In this document: positions 20,650-30,518 of the stretch, one piece after another
Layout of the letters: the number at the start of each line of letters is the position of its first letter
Position numbering within the stretch: position 1 is the first letter of the stretch
Origin: Cyanidiococcus yangmingshanensis
Taxonomy: Eukaryota > Rhodophyta > Bangiophyceae > Cyanidiales > Cyanidiaceae
DNA length: 64,000 nt
Assembly: GCA_013995675.1 (NCBI GenBank)
Contig: VWRR01000002.1
Location: forward strand, 372,001 to 436,000
Reading direction: 5' to 3'
Notes under the pieces: model-generated
Told to the model about the DNA's origin: nothing
Databases searched by the model: none
What the model saw: the letters and a program-made list of their open reading frames with translations, nothing else
Translations under genes and position numbers: made by a program

Positions 20650-21440
20650 TCGATGAAGAGGTATCTTTGCTGGCGATCGGTTCTTCATCAACGCCGCTCG
20701 CTAGCCCGGCAGAAACGCATCCAAAGGACGGGGCAGTACCTTGAACGCTAGGCGAGGGCCTGTATCGTTGCATTTTTTCTCATGCAACAGGCCACACAAG
20801 TGCATCGGTCAATCTCGTGCGTAGAAAAACTGTTCAGCAGTTGTATTTCATGGCGAACAAGTCCATGGCTTTTGTTTCAGGTTGAACCATCGAAGGATGT
20901 CTTTGTAACCGAGATATAAACAGTTCGCCGGTCGCATTGAGACTGGAATGCGCTTTGTTCTCCTCGAATAACGATTCTATCTGCTTGGCGACCAGCTGAG
21001 CGAGAGACGCTGCATGCCATCATTGACTCGAATGAGTCGTCCGAGCAACGCAACCAGAATCGTGCAGTCTCTGGTTCCGAACTGCAAACGAGTCGACACA
21101 GCGACGGATGGAGCGCGTACGATCAACGGTACGAGGTTCGGTGCTGATGCCTTGCAAGCGTCTGAACATTTTTTTGGAACGGCGTTCAGTTGGGTTTGAT
21201 GCAAGCGGCAGACCATAACGCCCTTTAAGTGGCTGGTGGTTCGAGTTTTTCGCTCGTTCAGTCACGCCAGAACTCGCGGTTTCGGAGAACAGCAGCGGCG
21301 TCAACACCTACAGACCAGGGTCGAACTGATCGACCTAGTTCGGCCCGATCATTCTTGAAAGGTGTTCGGTCCCAGCAAACGAAAGGCGTTCTATTACATG
21401 CACACCAGACTTTCGTGATAATACGTTACTTGTCTTGTTC
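20650..21440. other. Intergenic between CHD and NSUN5-like genes
   Basis: About 0.8 kb. No gene is supported. A tRNA T-arm-like hairpin at 21314-21330 (-) lacks the rest of a cloverleaf. Confidence 0.4.
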
Positions 21441-23017
21441 ATGCACGTCGTTTATCGACAAGTAGCGCGGATCCTCGCCGAGGCGGAGACATCATCAGGA
21501 CTCTGTGCGGACACTGCTGTACCGGGACAAGGCCCGACTGGGGCCGCACTGGCGGTCCACGTATGCACTGACCTTACAGACTTATCGATGCAGTGCCGAG
21601 CTCGAGCAGTTACTGCAAGATGCGTTGCGGCACCAACTGGAACCTGAGCGGCTTTGGTGGCGAACTTGGCTTGGACGAGCTCGAAACCGCTGGCTCGCTC
21701 GAGTCGCCCTCTACGAACTGCGACTCGGACGAGGGCGGCTGCTACCAGCTCGAGGCCTAACTGCAAGGAAGATGAAGACGCTTTTCACCGGACCAGGGAA
21801 TGCTTCGACGTTGCGGACGCCTTCACAGCGACCGACAGGCTCGATGCGTGCCCCTTCTGCTTTTCGCTTCTTCTGGCTGTTGAAGCGAACTTCGGTCGAA
21901 CTGGATGAGGCAGCGCTAGAGCGGGCCTTTCCGAACAGTATTGAACCAGACTTGGATTTTCCAAACTTTATCTGGCGATTTAGTGGTCAGTTAACGCCCT
22001 TCCTAAGCCATGAGTGGGTGCAGCAGATGCGTCTTATCGTTCAGGACAAAGGCTCATGCATGGCTGCATTGGCAGTGCGACCTGAGCCCAGCTGGCAAGT
22101 GATCGATGCCTGCGCTGCCCCAGGCAACAAGAGCATGTTCCTTGCCAATATGCTGAATGGAGAGGGTCGTGTCTATGCTTTCGAACGAGACTCTCGACGC
22201 CACCGGACAATGGTCAAGCGAATACAGCAGGCTCGCCTTGAAGGGGTGATTGTTGCATGCTGTAGGGATTTTGCCCGTGTAGTGGCGAGCGAAGATGCCA
22301 ATCTGGTCAACGTCCAGGCGATTCTGTTGGATCCATCGTGTTCTGGTTCAGGGATGGCGAACCAACGACCGCTGGGCGAACGCTATGACGCTGCCCGTGT
22401 GGGGCGTCTAGCGGAGGTACAGCGTCGACTACTTCGGCACGCACTGTTGGCATTTCCACAAGCAAAACGGGTTGTCTACTCAACTTGCAGTGTGCTGTGG
22501 GAGGAAAACGAACAAGTGGTTCAAGACGTCTTGACTGACCCGAGCATTGCATTGCCAGTGGGAACTGGAGACGTTGTTTCCGTTCTGGCCTGATCGCGGT
22601 TTGGCAGAATGCCGCGCCGCAGTACGCGTTCCTGCACAGGTATCGAACGAAGCGAACCGAGGTTGTGCAGACTCCCAACCAGTTGCAGAAGAGAGCACAT
22701 TCGGTGCGTTTACCCTCAGAGAACGGTTTTACGCTCGTTCAGCGTACTTTATCGCTGCATTCCAGAGGCATTCGCTGCCCGGCTTGATACCGGTGAATCA
22801 GGTGTCCCAGGATATCCTCATCGTGCAAGACAATAGTTTAAGGCCGATCTCTGATCTAGAAGCGTGTGGATGTTCTGTAGATACTCCGCAGGCGGCTCGA
22901 GCAGCAATGTTCGCGAGCAGCGATGCAGCACCCGTCCAATACTGCGATCTCGGGAACTCTTTATCGCCTTTTCATGCTTCTGATCTGGATGGACAAGCGG
23001 ATCATCAAATTCAATAG
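21441..23017 (+). CDS. NSUN5/Rcm1-like rRNA cytosine-5 methyltransferase, two frame breaks
   Basis: S-adenosylmethionine-dependent RNA m5C methyltransferase. NSUN5/Rcm1 modifies a conserved cytosine of large-subunit rRNA in the nucleolus. ATG 21441 opens MHVVYRQVARILAEAETSSG, equivalent to the human NSUN5 N-terminus. The next frame carries RTLLYRDKARLG, then RLIVQDKGSCMAAL, SAM motif I DACAAPGNKS, LLDPSCSGSGM (catalytic-loop Cys) and VYSTCSVLWEENEQVV (second catalytic Cys). The third frame supplies FPFWPDRGLAEC and YARSAYFIAAFQRH, matching the WPHRGL and SSGFFVAVIER end of the family. Breaks fall near 21495-21505 and 22560-22580, each equal to one extra base. About 100 residues past the domain are unassigned. 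Family assignment is firm; an intact product depends on whether the breaks are real. Confidence 0.82.
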
Positions 23018-23804
23018 AGTAGTGGTTGTTGGATCAGTCCAATTGGCGTGCATGGCTCGTTCCCAAAGGAATTAAGGTCCCATCAACGATCTCGCTTGCG
23101 GCTGAACGTGCAGAATCCCTCAACGACAAAGTGGCGGAGCATTCGTCCATCGCTAAAGCCTGACCAGTGGAAACTCCGACACTGAACTGACAAAAAAAAA
23201 CAAAACAGTTACCATATCTGTCTGGCACCGGCCCAAAGCTTTTGCGTGGCGTTGCGATCTTACGACCAACACCAACAGCGATAAAACGGTCTACGGCTTG
23301 ATCATCGACCACCGTTACGTCCTTGGGGCCAAGTTTTCATCCTGGATCCGGGGCAATCACAAGATACCGTTGATTTACTTTCAGCAGGCACTGTCATCTG
23401 TTTAGAGCAAAGTTCCACGACGGACCTATTGCTGTGAACACTGCACGCTCTCTTGAGAAAGATTTCTTGTTTTCGCGTTGCGCGAACGCATCAGAGCCGC
23501 CACAATGACCATATCTGGTCACGTCCAGCCACTATGCTTCCTAATCACATACATTACTGCTTGGTATGCTGGGGACTGGAACGCATCCAGTAAAAAGTGG
23601 CCCGCCAATCAAGCATAAATGCCTAGAGACGGATCGATGGGCGACTGCGTTCCCGATCGTGTCGATCTCGAATCGCTCCTAAAAACGGATGATGGAACAT
23701 TTAGGGACATGAATGGACAAATGCAGCCCTGGGATGGCCATGGTCGGACCTGAACACGCACCAACGAATGTGTGCGTCGAGTGCAACGACCAAACCTGTT
23801 TCCC
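23018..23804. other. Intergenic between NSUN5-like and WDR33 genes
   Basis: About 0.8 kb, including an A9 run near 23193. No gene or RNA is recognised. Confidence 0.4.
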
Positions 23805-25235
23805 ATGGAGAAAAGAGGTGATGTATCACAAATACCAGAAGATAGAAGGGTTCGTTATGTCGTTCAACAGCAGACGGAGATTTTCGATGGCAAACGTCTC
23901 CGTCGCGCGATGGTTCGCAAGACAGTGGACCACCAGGCGGCTGCTGCGCGTTGGTTGTTGGATCGTCCCTGGCAACGGGACAGCCACCAGGGTCCACCCT
24001 TAGAACCAGCCGCAGAGTTCATTTATCGGCTGCATCCGCCGTGTGCGGCGACATTTCGGGAGCGACCGGTGACGAACGCATGTACCCACTACGTTCAGCA
24101 CGCGCAGAACAAACAAAAGTGCGCGATCAACGCGTGTTGTTGGACACCAGAGGCCCGTCGACTCATCACCGGGGCAACGACTGGAGAGTTCACTTTATGG
24201 AATGGGTGGACGTTTAATTTCGAGACAATTCTTCTGGCACACAACCTGGCTGTGCGCTGTATTACCTGGAGTCATGATGGTAAGTTTATGATCTCGGCCG
24301 ACCAGTCTGGAATCGTCAAATACTGGCAGAGCAACTTGAACCATCTGAAGGTGTTTCGGGCACATCAGGAGACGATACGAGACCTGACGATATCACCGAC
24401 TGACCAAAAGTTGGCAACGTGTTCCGATGACCAGACGATTCGGGTCTGGGATTTCGAGTCTCCAGCTCGAGCTGGCGAGATCCAAGGGACTCCTGAACGC
24501 ATTCTACGTGGTCACGGCTGGGATGTTCGCACAGTAGACTGGCATCCGACGCGTGGCCTGCTCGCTTCAGGAAGCAAAGATTCGCTAGTCAAGCTTTGGG
24601 ACCCCAAATCAGGCAAATGTCTGACAACGTTACATGCTCACAAGAACGCGGTTGTGAAGGTGCGCTGGAATCCCACCAATGCGAACTATCTTTTGAGCGG
24701 ATCTCGTGATCAAACTGTCAAATTGATAGATATTCGGATGATGCGGCCTGTGCAAAGTTTTCATGGCCACCGTCGGGAAGTGACGACGATTGCTTGGCAT
24801 CCAGTACAGGAGGATATGTTTGTTTCCGCTGGCTATGACGGCTCGCTCTTCTTCTGGGTGCTCAATGACCCGGAGCCTGTCGCGAGCGTTGCCAACGCCC
24901 ACGCTACCCAAGTATGGGACCTCGCATGGCACCCGCTGGGACATATTCTGGTCAGCGCCGGTAACGACACCTATACGCGTTTTTGGACGCGATCTCGACC
25001 CGGGGACCGCATGCGCGATCGATACCAGCGCAGCAGCTGTCGCTGGGAACACGTCAAGCTCTACGCGCCAGAGGAGGACCCGCTTGTCCGAGAGATCGAA
25101 GAACTCGAGGCGCTGCAGGGCAACAACAGTGGTGACGGAGTTGGCGGCTCGCTGTTGGACCGCCACGTGACGGTGGTGAAGCGAAAACGGACAAGTGCCC
25201 TAACGCGTCCACCACCAGGTTTGGATACCGTCTGA
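23805..25235 (+). CDS. WDR33/Pfs2/FY polyadenylation factor (WD40)
   Basis: 476 residues from ATG 23805. The N-terminal segment KRLRRAMVRKTVDHQAAAAR followed by WLLDRPWQRD is diagnostic for the WDR33/Pfs2p/FY family. Seven WD40 repeats follow (about 110-420), e.g. CCWTPEARRLITGATTGEFT, CSDDQTIRVWDF and GSKDSLVKLWD. The family sits in the mRNA 3'-end processing complex (CPSF/CPF) and helps recognise the AAUAAA signal. The short Lys/Arg-rich tail lacks the long collagen-like/Pro-rich extension of animal WDR33. It acts in the nucleus. The frame also opens at an upstream GTG, but ATG 23805 agrees with the conserved start of the family. Confidence 0.93.
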   Translation: MEKRGDVSQIPEDRRVRYVVQQQTEIFDGKRLRRAMVRKTVDHQAAAARWLLDRPWQRDSHQGPPLEPAAEFIYRLHPPCAATFRERPVTNACTHYVQHAQNKQKCAINACCWTPEARRLITGATTGEFTLWNGWTFNFETILLAHNLAVRCITWSHDGKFMISADQSGIVKYWQSNLNHLKVFRAHQETIRDLTISPTDQKLATCSDDQTIRVWDFESPARAGEIQGTPERILRGHGWDVRTVDWHPTRGLLASGSKDSLVKLWDPKSGKCLTTLHAHKNAVVKVRWNPTNANYLLSGSRDQTVKLIDIRMMRPVQSFHGHRREVTTIAWHPVQEDMFVSAGYDGSLFFWVLNDPEPVASVANAHATQVWDLAWHPLGHILVSAGNDTYTRFWTRSRPGDRMRDRYQRSSCRWEHVKLYAPEEDPLVREIEELEALQGNNSGDGVGGSLLDRHVTVVKRKRTSALTRPPPGLDTV

Positions 25236-25841
25236 AGTTACGAGGCGAACCCAGCACCCTGAGTTTAAAGAGACGAACCGTTGCGCGCTTGAAATGCGCC
25301 GGTCATCAAAAGTGGCACCGAGCGCATCCGCATCGTCCGTCGGTCCTTTGTATCGTTACGAAATTAACACCCCATTCGATGAGAACAGGTGTCTATTCAA
25401 AATGCTCATCACACGCTCTGGTGGTAAAAAGCTGAACCAGTTTCGTCATGTTTGTATCGCGATCCTTGCAAGGCTCAGCGATATCACTCCACGGAAGCCT
25501 CGTTGAACACGTGCACATTCGCCGATATGGGGATATTGCGATCAAGGGGACCCACATGAGCCATGAAATACCACGAGCTGACGTTTCGATGGAATGTTTT
25601 GCTCGAAACCATCATCGGAACAAGGTTGCAGATTGTTCTATAACAAGTGAAACGCATTTCTCGAAGGCTCGCCAGGACACATCCAGGCATTTCCAGTTGG
25701 AGATCGCGCAGCATCAAGTGCCCGAACACCCCAACGTGCGCGTCACCGCGGGGCGATTGGGTGAACCGCGCGCGTTGGCTTCACGGGAGACGCGTCGAGG
25801 GCTGTTACGTGCCCGCAAGCTGTCTGCACCTAGTGGCCTGA
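25236..25841. other. Intergenic between WDR33 and PreP genes
   Basis: About 0.6 kb. No gene is supported; it presumably carries the PreP promoter. Confidence 0.4.
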
Positions 25842-28800
25842 ATGCAACGACACATCGCTTTTGTGTGCGCATCTCTTTGGCGAACGGGAAATCGGGTAAC
25901 AAACAAGAGCAAGCTTCTTCGTCACAATTTCCGTAGGGTGGATCAGCGAGGCGCCTCATCGCGTCTACCTTGTTTCACTTTGAAGGGAATGCGTTCGGCG
26001 GTGGTGATGCCAACGCCTTCAGTTCGCGTGAAGTTGCCGAAACGAGAACCTGGCGACAAGGTGTCCGGTTTCGTTCTAATAAAGTCTGAATTCATCCCAG
26101 AGATTCAGTCGTATGTGCGGCTGTACAAGCACGAAGAATACGGCACCGAGGTGGTGTCCGTGGTGAACGACGACGAGAACAAGACCTTCGGGGTGGCGTT
26201 CCGTACGCCCCCTGGTGACTCGACCGGAGTGCCGCATATTCTGGAACACTCGGTACTTTGCGGATCACGCAAGTATCCGGTGAAAGAGCCTTTTGTGGAG
26301 CTTTTGAAGACGTCGATGAACACTTTCTTGAACGCGATGACCTTTCCGGACAAGACCTGTTATCCGGTTGCGAGCACAAACCTGCGCGATTTCTACAACC
26401 TCGTAGATGTCTATCTCGATGCGGTGTTCTTTCCGCGTCTGACGCCAGATACACTCGCACAGGAAGGGCATCATGTGGAATTGGATTCGGTGGACGGACA
26501 GATGTGTATCAAGGGCGTCGTCTACAATGAAATGAAAGGAGCGTTTTCTTCGCCGGAACGGGTGCTCATGTCGGCAAGCCAGCGAGCGCTCTTTCCAGAT
26601 ACAACGTACGGCGTCGAGAGTGGGGGCGACCCCGCTGAAATTCCAGAGCTTACTTGGGAGGCGTTCAAGGGCTTTTACGATCGGTGCTATCATCCGGGCA
26701 ACGCTCGGATTTGGTTCTACGGAGACGATCCAGAGGATATGCGTCTGAGAAAAGTCGCCGAGTTTCTCGAGGATTTTTCGCAAACAGGGGATCGCCCACG
26801 AACCATGGATCCGAAGACAACGAGCGTATCCATTCAGAGGCCATTCGTGGAGCCACGAACCGTTGAGCTCAGTTACGCGAGCGACGAATCGGGGAAGTTC
26901 TATACCACCCTGAACTGGATGTTGCACGGCACCGTGGTGTCACAGAGCGCCGAGCACCTGCTGAGCCTCGTGGTTCTCGACCAAATTCTTCTGGGCAGCT
27001 CAGCAGCGCCGCTGCGCAAGGCGCTGATCGACTCAGGATTAGGCGAGGACATTATCGGCGGCGGTCTGGAAAGCGACCTCTTACAGATGTCTTTCAGTGT
27101 CGGCATGAAAGGGATTGCACGAGAACAGGATTCGAAGCAGGTTGCCGAGGTCGTGCTAGGCACGCTGCGGAAACTGGCAAGTGAGCCCTTACCAGAAGAT
27201 CTCGTACTTGCATCGCTGAACACAATCGAATTTCGGCTTCGAGAAAACAACACCGGCTCGTTCCCGCGAGGTCTAGCGCTCATGTTGCGTGCGATGACGA
27301 CCTGGCTTCATGACGGGGACCCCATCACGATGCTGAGTTTTGAGCAACCGCTCGCAATGTTGCGTAAGCGAATCGAGTCTGGCGAGCCTCTCTTCCAAGC
27401 GATTATTCAGCAGGAGCTTTTGGAGAACGCACACCGCGTGCAGGTCATTCTTCGCCCAGATGCAGAACTGGCCAAAAAAACGGAAGAGATTGAAAAGTCT
27501 CGATTAGAGACGCTGCGTCAATCGCTTTCCAAGGCGGAGCTTGAAGGACTGGTCCATGAGACTCAGCGACTGCGCGAGAAGCAGGCTGCACCGGATGCAC
27601 CGGAGGACATCGCCAAGGTTCCATCTCTACATGTATCGGATCTGGACCGCACAGTGAAGACGGTGCCGCGCGAGGAGAAAACCAGCGCCGATGGTGTGAC
27701 GATCCTCTCGCATCCGCTGAGCACGAACGGCATTGTGTATGTAGATATCGGGTTTGATACGACACGTGTGCCATCAGATTTGCTGCCTCTTCTTGGTATC
27801 TATGCAGAGAGTTTATTCGAAATAGGTACCCGGAAGGAGGATTTTGTCGCCCTGCAGCGTCGCATCGGACGCGACACTGGTGGCGTTCGCGCGACTGTTG
27901 TGACAACACAACAAGTGGACGAGTTCGGTAACGGCCCTGTCATTCAGCGACTCTTCCTGCGCGGCAAAGCAACTAGCGGCCAGACTGAGGCGTTGTTTGG
28001 AATTTTATCAGATGTTTTGCATGAGATCTCCTTTACCAATCGAGATAGGATTCGACAGCTGATTATTGAAGAACGAGCCGGTTTGGAATCGCGCCTTGTG
28101 CCCAGTGGTCATCTCATGACCGCGAACCGTCTGAAAGCACAATATCGCCGTAGCGATTGGTTGAACGAGCAACTCAGCGGGATTTCTTACCTGCGCTTCT
28201 TGCGCACGCTGCAGCAACGCGTCGATCATGACTGGGATCTCGTCATGGCAGACCTTGAGCGGCTCCATCGATATGTTCTCGCGCGCCAGAACCTTATTGT
28301 GAACGTCACCTACCCGGACATGGAGACTGTACAACCGCATTTGGAGTCGTTCTTGACCGGTTTGCCGGCCAGAGCGACGGCAGCGACCCTCGAGACCGAG
28401 TCGACTCCGGCAATGGACATGGCACCTCTGAGGCCGATCAATGAGGGTCTCGTTTTACCCGCTCGAGTGAATTATGTTGGCAAGGCAGCGAATCTCCTCG
28501 ACGCTGGAGTTCGGGTTCATGGTGCGTTGCTGTTAGCGACGCGTTACCTCAGCAACACCTACCTGTGGGAGGAGGTGCGCGTCAAGGGCGGCGCGTACGG
28601 TGGCTTCTGCCGTCTTGACCCTCGGACGGGCACGTTTTTGTTCCTGTCTTACCGTGATCCGAATATTGAGAAGACGGTGGACATCTATGACCATGCGAGC
28701 GATTTTCTTCAGCGGGCACAGCTGAGTCGGGACGAGATCGACAAGTCCATCATCGGTATTATCGGCGATATGGACACCTACGAACTGCCGGACACAAAGG

Positions 28801-29036
28801 GTTTTACCAGCACCATGCGCTATCTAACGGGTGAAACGGACGAGTTACGTCAGAAACGAAGAGATGAGATATTTGGGACGAGTGTGGAAGATTTTCGCCG
28901 GCTTGGAGAGGCGCTAGCCTACGTGAGGGAACGTGGCTCTGTTGCCGTCCTCGGTGCAAAGGATGCGATCCGACGAGCGGAATCGCATCTGGCGCTGGAA
29001 CGTATTGAGTCAGCGATTCCTACCGCCGAACCATGA
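25842..29036 (+). CDS. Presequence protease PreP (M16C metalloprotease), organellar
   Basis: 1064 residues from ATG 25842. PreP degrades cleaved targeting peptides and other short peptides inside mitochondria and plastids. The inverted zinc motif HILEH (132-136) supplies His132 and His136 as zinc ligands with Glu135 as catalytic base. The third ligand is Glu230 in VVYNEMKGAFSSPERV. A second, catalytically inactive half is visible from about residue 590 and includes VRVKGGAYGGFC near the C-terminus. It ends at the length usual for PreP (about 1,000-1,080). Residues 1-55 are Arg/Ser-rich and basic, as in a transit peptide; in plants the enzyme is dually targeted. The frame is continuous over 3.2 kb. 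Confidence 0.95.
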   Translation: MQRHIAFVCASLWRTGNRVTNKSKLLRHNFRRVDQRGASSRLPCFTLKGMRSAVVMPTPSVRVKLPKREPGDKVSGFVLIKSEFIPEIQSYVRLYKHEEYGTEVVSVVNDDENKTFGVAFRTPPGDSTGVPHILEHSVLCGSRKYPVKEPFVELLKTSMNTFLNAMTFPDKTCYPVASTNLRDFYNLVDVYLDAVFFPRLTPDTLAQEGHHVELDSVDGQMCIKGVVYNEMKGAFSSPERVLMSASQRALFPDTTYGVESGGDPAEIPELTWEAFKGFYDRCYHPGNARIWFYGDDPEDMRLRKVAEFLEDFSQTGDRPRTMDPKTTSVSIQRPFVEPRTVELSYASDESGKFYTTLNWMLHGTVVSQSAEHLLSLVVLDQILLGSSAAPLRKALIDSGLGEDIIGGGLESDLLQMSFSVGMKGIAREQDSKQVAEVVLGTLRKLASEPLPEDLVLASLNTIEFRLRENNTGSFPRGLALMLRAMTTWLHDGDPITMLSFEQPLAMLRKRIESGEPLFQAIIQQELLENAHRVQVILRPDAELAKKTEEIEKSRLETLRQSLSKAELEGLVHETQRLREKQAAPDAPEDIAKVPSLHVSDLDRTVKTVPREEKTSADGVTILSHPLSTNGIVYVDIGFDTTRVPSDLLPLLGIYAESLFEIGTRKEDFVALQRRIGRDTGGVRATVVTTQQVDEFGNGPVIQRLFLRGKATSGQTEALFGILSDVLHEISFTNRDRIRQLIIEERAGLESRLVPSGHLMTANRLKAQYRRSDWLNEQLSGISYLRFLRTLQQRVDHDWDLVMADLERLHRYVLARQNLIVNVTYPDMETVQPHLESFLTGLPARATAATLETESTPAMDMAPLRPINEGLVLPARVNYVGKAANLLDAGVRVHGALLLATRYLSNTYLWEEVRVKGGAYGGFCRLDPRTGTFLFLSYRDPNIEKTVDIYDHASDFLQRAQLSRDEIDKSIIGIIGDMDTYELPDTKGFTSTMRYLTGETDELRQKRRDEIFGTSVEDFRRLGEALAYVRERGSVAVLGAKDAIRRAESHLALERIESAIPTAEP

Positions 29037-29980
29037 ATGGACTGATTGAAAACCCTCTTGGAGTAGTATATCGCGCCTCATGAACCGTGGAACGAATTCT
29101 AGGTTATTCGGTGTCTTGCATAAAGCAATGGACGCCTTGCATCCAACGACCGAAGGAAAAACGTATCTAAAAGACGGAGCAACGCGATGTGTTGGGCGTT
29201 TCATTCCACAAAAGTCACTCGTCCGCAATACCAGCCATCAGGTGCAACGACCTATGCAACCATACATATGGTCAACCGTGTCGGAACTGTCCACGTTCTC
29301 TCCGGCTATAGAGCGAACAAACTCGCAAATGCTTCGGCACGGATAACGTAGCCCGGCGAACGTAGACCAAAGTCCGTGGAACTACGGCTGCTGTTCCGCT
29401 CTTAGCAGGACGTAACTACGTGTCGCCCTCTCAAAACTAGACCACCATGCTGGGTTCAGGAGAATACGCCGTGATGCGGTCTCTGCGGGGCCATCTCCAC
29501 GAGACAAGGCGTGTTCCTTCCTGGTCCGATGATACGGACCCGGGGCGCATACGAGCATGCTGGCCAAGGAAAGGACGACGACGCACTGGAGCGCCTCTGG
29601 AACACCTCAGTACTCGATAGGGAAGGACAATAAGACCATGCCGTACGAATCGGAACAGAGCTGACCATCAAACCAGAGGACCTAATGTCCCTGAAACGCC
29701 CACGAGACAGAGCCGGGCTAGCGTGTGGCCAATCGAACGCAAAGTTGCAGCGCATCATCGGTGAGCGAACATACGCGGCGCCGATAGTATCGCGCTCGAA
29801 CATCGACCGACGCGGAAATAGCATTTCAACTGGACAGGTATTCAGTTACAAACCGATAGCGTGCCCTGGACGTCACCAGACGCTCGCACCCAGCGAAAAT
29901 ATACCTTTGTGATCCTGCCACGGTCGACAAGCATTTCGTTAGTCACCGAGTGTCCCCATCGGACATGCGTATCGATGCTG

Positions 29981-30100
29981 AGGCGCTCAACGATACGCGA
30001 CGCCTATCAAACGTGGCCTATGGCACATGGTCCCTATCAAGCATAACCTATGATATGTGGCGCGAATCAAGAATGACCAGCGATACGTGGCGCGATGCAA
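29981..30100. repeat. Degenerate 30-bp tandem repeat upstream of HSP90
   Basis: Full units lie at 30001-30030, 30031-30060 and 30061-30090, with partial units at 29981-30000 and 30091-30100. Each contains a TATCAA/AATCAA core and ends in a TGG or GTGG box. Adjacent units match at roughly 20 of 30 positions by hand count, so the array is old or under loose constraint. It starts about 540 bp before the HSP90 ATG. Confidence 0.65.
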
Positions 30101-30225
30101 TGCAGACGCATGCATGCACGCGAACGAACCCGCCAGTGCATACTCGCGATTGGGATCCCACACGAGCAGGCGTCGGTCCTGGCGCGATCGCGAAATGATG
30201 GCGTCGGCGCGGGGACCACACGATC

Positions 30226-30238
30226 TTCCAGACGCTTC
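30226..30238 (+). promoter_or_regulatory. Candidate heat shock element of HSP90
   Basis: TTCcaGAcgcTTC matches the HSF consensus TTCnnGAAnnTTC with one mismatch (GAC for GAA). It lies about 280 bp before the HSP90 start. The position and the downstream gene support it; no binding evidence exists in the sequence. Confidence 0.45.
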
Positions 30239-30518
30239 CGGGTGCACGACGAGTCGCGGCGGCAGCGTCGAGCGCCCCGCCAAAAATCATCTGATGAGGA
30301 CGCGTGTCCAGCGGCTCAGGAGGAGCGACACCGGCGCCCGTGATGATCCGCTGGGTTCCGTGCGCGTCGCGGTTCGACGCCCGCACGCGACACCCACCGC
30401 CGACGGCGCGTGCCGAATCGCTCCGACATCGTCGTTGGTGTCTCAGAACGTCGCCCTTAAACGACGTATTCATCGTGAGCAGAGTTTTGGAAACGAATCT
30501 TATCTGTTGAAAGCAAAC

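Larger units (their letters stand above)
29037..30518. other. Intergenic and 5' region of the HSP90 gene
   Basis: 1.5 kb with no supported gene. It holds the degenerate 30-bp tandem repeat (29981-30100) and a heat-shock-element candidate (30226-30238) listed separately. The final 300 bases are GC-rich. Confidence 0.5.

Noticed and set aside
21314-21330. tRNA T-arm-like hairpin on the minus strand (5-bp stem, TTCGACC loop)
   Set aside because: No matching acceptor 5' strand, D arm or anticodon arm was found upstream or, for a permuted tRNA, downstream.
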